Positions 35,345-35,526 of a DNA stretch of 35,526 nucleotides are shown in pieces (positions within the stretch are counted from its first letter, which is position 1; each line of letters begins with the position of its first letter). The notes under the pieces were generated by a model. That model saw nothing but the letters and a program-made list of their open reading frames with translations. It searched no databases and had not been told where the DNA came from. Made by a program: the position numbers and the translations under genes. The stretch lies in the NCBI RefSeq assembly GCF_947488985.1, contig NZ_CANLBV010000035.1, forward strand, positions 1-35,526, written 5' to 3'. The DNA is from an uncultured Vibrio sp. (GTDB lineage Bacteria; Pseudomonadota; Gammaproteobacteria; Enterobacterales; Vibrionaceae).

Positions 35345-35526
35345 CAGGGCGCGAGCATACTTTGATTAATTTATAACCCAAAGAAGATTCGAGCCCGATA
35401 ATCATCGTTCCAACCCGCTTTCTTCAACTTCACTTTTTGGCTTGGCGCACCACAATCACATTGCTTCAGCATGTTCATTACAAAGCGTCTAAACAACGCT
35501 ATATTTTCTACTGCACCATCTAACGT
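35345..35526 (-). mobile_element. end of an ISAs1-like insertion sequence, cut by the window edge
   Basis: The transposase gene end (35371-35526) is followed, on its downstream side, by CAGGGCGCGAGCATACTTTG read on the plus strand from 35345. This is a plausible terminal inverted repeat beginning CAGGG, 26 bases from the stop codon. The other end is outside the window, so neither the inverted repeat nor the target duplication can be confirmed. Confidence 0.5.
35371..35526 (-). CDS. transposase C-terminus, ISAs1 family (partial)
   Basis: An open frame enters from the right edge and ends at the TAA at 35371-35373, giving 51 visible residues. It contains ENIALFRRFVMNMLK, a basic KVKLKKAGWNDDY and the ending RARIFFGL. 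The pattern of a short helix, K-rich linker and AGW-DxYxxxI-F at the very C-terminus is what I recall from ISAs1-family DDE transposases. The catalytic part is outside the window, so activity cannot be judged. It inserted just downstream of mutH, in converging orientation. Confidence 0.65.
   Translation of the reverse strand, partial: TLDGAVENIALFRRFVMNMLKQCDCGAPSQKVKLKKAGWNDDYRARIFFGL

Overview
The window is ordinary chromosomal DNA of a Vibrio species. A marine Splendidus-clade-like Vibrio is my guess from general codon and protein character; no search was run. Three things point to Vibrio: the ArsR-type virulence regulator HlyU beside rpsT and nhaR, the Na+/phosphate symporter NptA beside nhaR, and a gene order that, as I recall it, follows V. 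cholerae chromosome 1 from about VC0668 (mutH) to VC0700 (slt). No prophage, plasmid, CRISPR array or rRNA/tRNA gene was seen. The only clearly mobile DNA is the end of an ISAs1-type transposase at the right edge and short MITE-like inverted-repeat elements near the left edge.

Layout. 1-5.8 kb: slt (lytic transglycosylase, -), a MITE-like element, ettA (translation factor, +), a PilZ protein and a membrane-anchored M23 peptidase. 5.8-8.3 kb: the aroF-tyrA tyrosine operon (-) with three TyrR boxes. 8.3-11.6 kb: peptidoglycan recycling, nagZ (-) divergent from anmK-murQ (+). 11.8-16.8 kb: a small lipoprotein (-), then a CstA-type transporter followed by a LytS/LytTR two-component pair, which resembles the Bts pyruvate-sensing system. 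16.9-24.8 kb: the envelope/translation cluster murJ-ribF-ileS-lspA-fkpB-ispH (-). 25.0-25.3 kb: rpsT (+). 25.5-28.3 kb: hlyU and nhaR (-), divergent from nptA (+). 28.7-34.0 kb: rppH-ptsP-TSUP permease-lgt-thyA (-). 34.0-35.3 kb: a long AT-rich gap and mutH (+). 35.3-35.5 kb: the transposase end.

How the parts fit. Several genes serve the cell wall and envelope: Slt and NagZ make and trim anhydromuropeptides, AnmK and MurQ return anhydroMurNAc to GlcNAc-6-P, MurJ flips lipid II, IspH makes isoprenoid precursors, and Lgt and LspA mature lipoproteins. The BtsS/BtsR-like pair very probably controls the adjacent transporter gene.

Most notable signals. (1) Upstream of the CstA-type gene there is an unbroken, helically phased array of eleven degenerate copies of the BtsR-type half-site, spaced 20-21 bp over about 213 bp, instead of a single pair. 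(2) The 618-bp rppH-mutH gap holds four consensus DnaA boxes plus near-matches. (3) The nptA-thyA gap holds oppositely oriented degenerate repeats rich in ACTCGC/GCGAGT. (4) A 15-bp tandem repeat lies just upstream of the PilZ gene.
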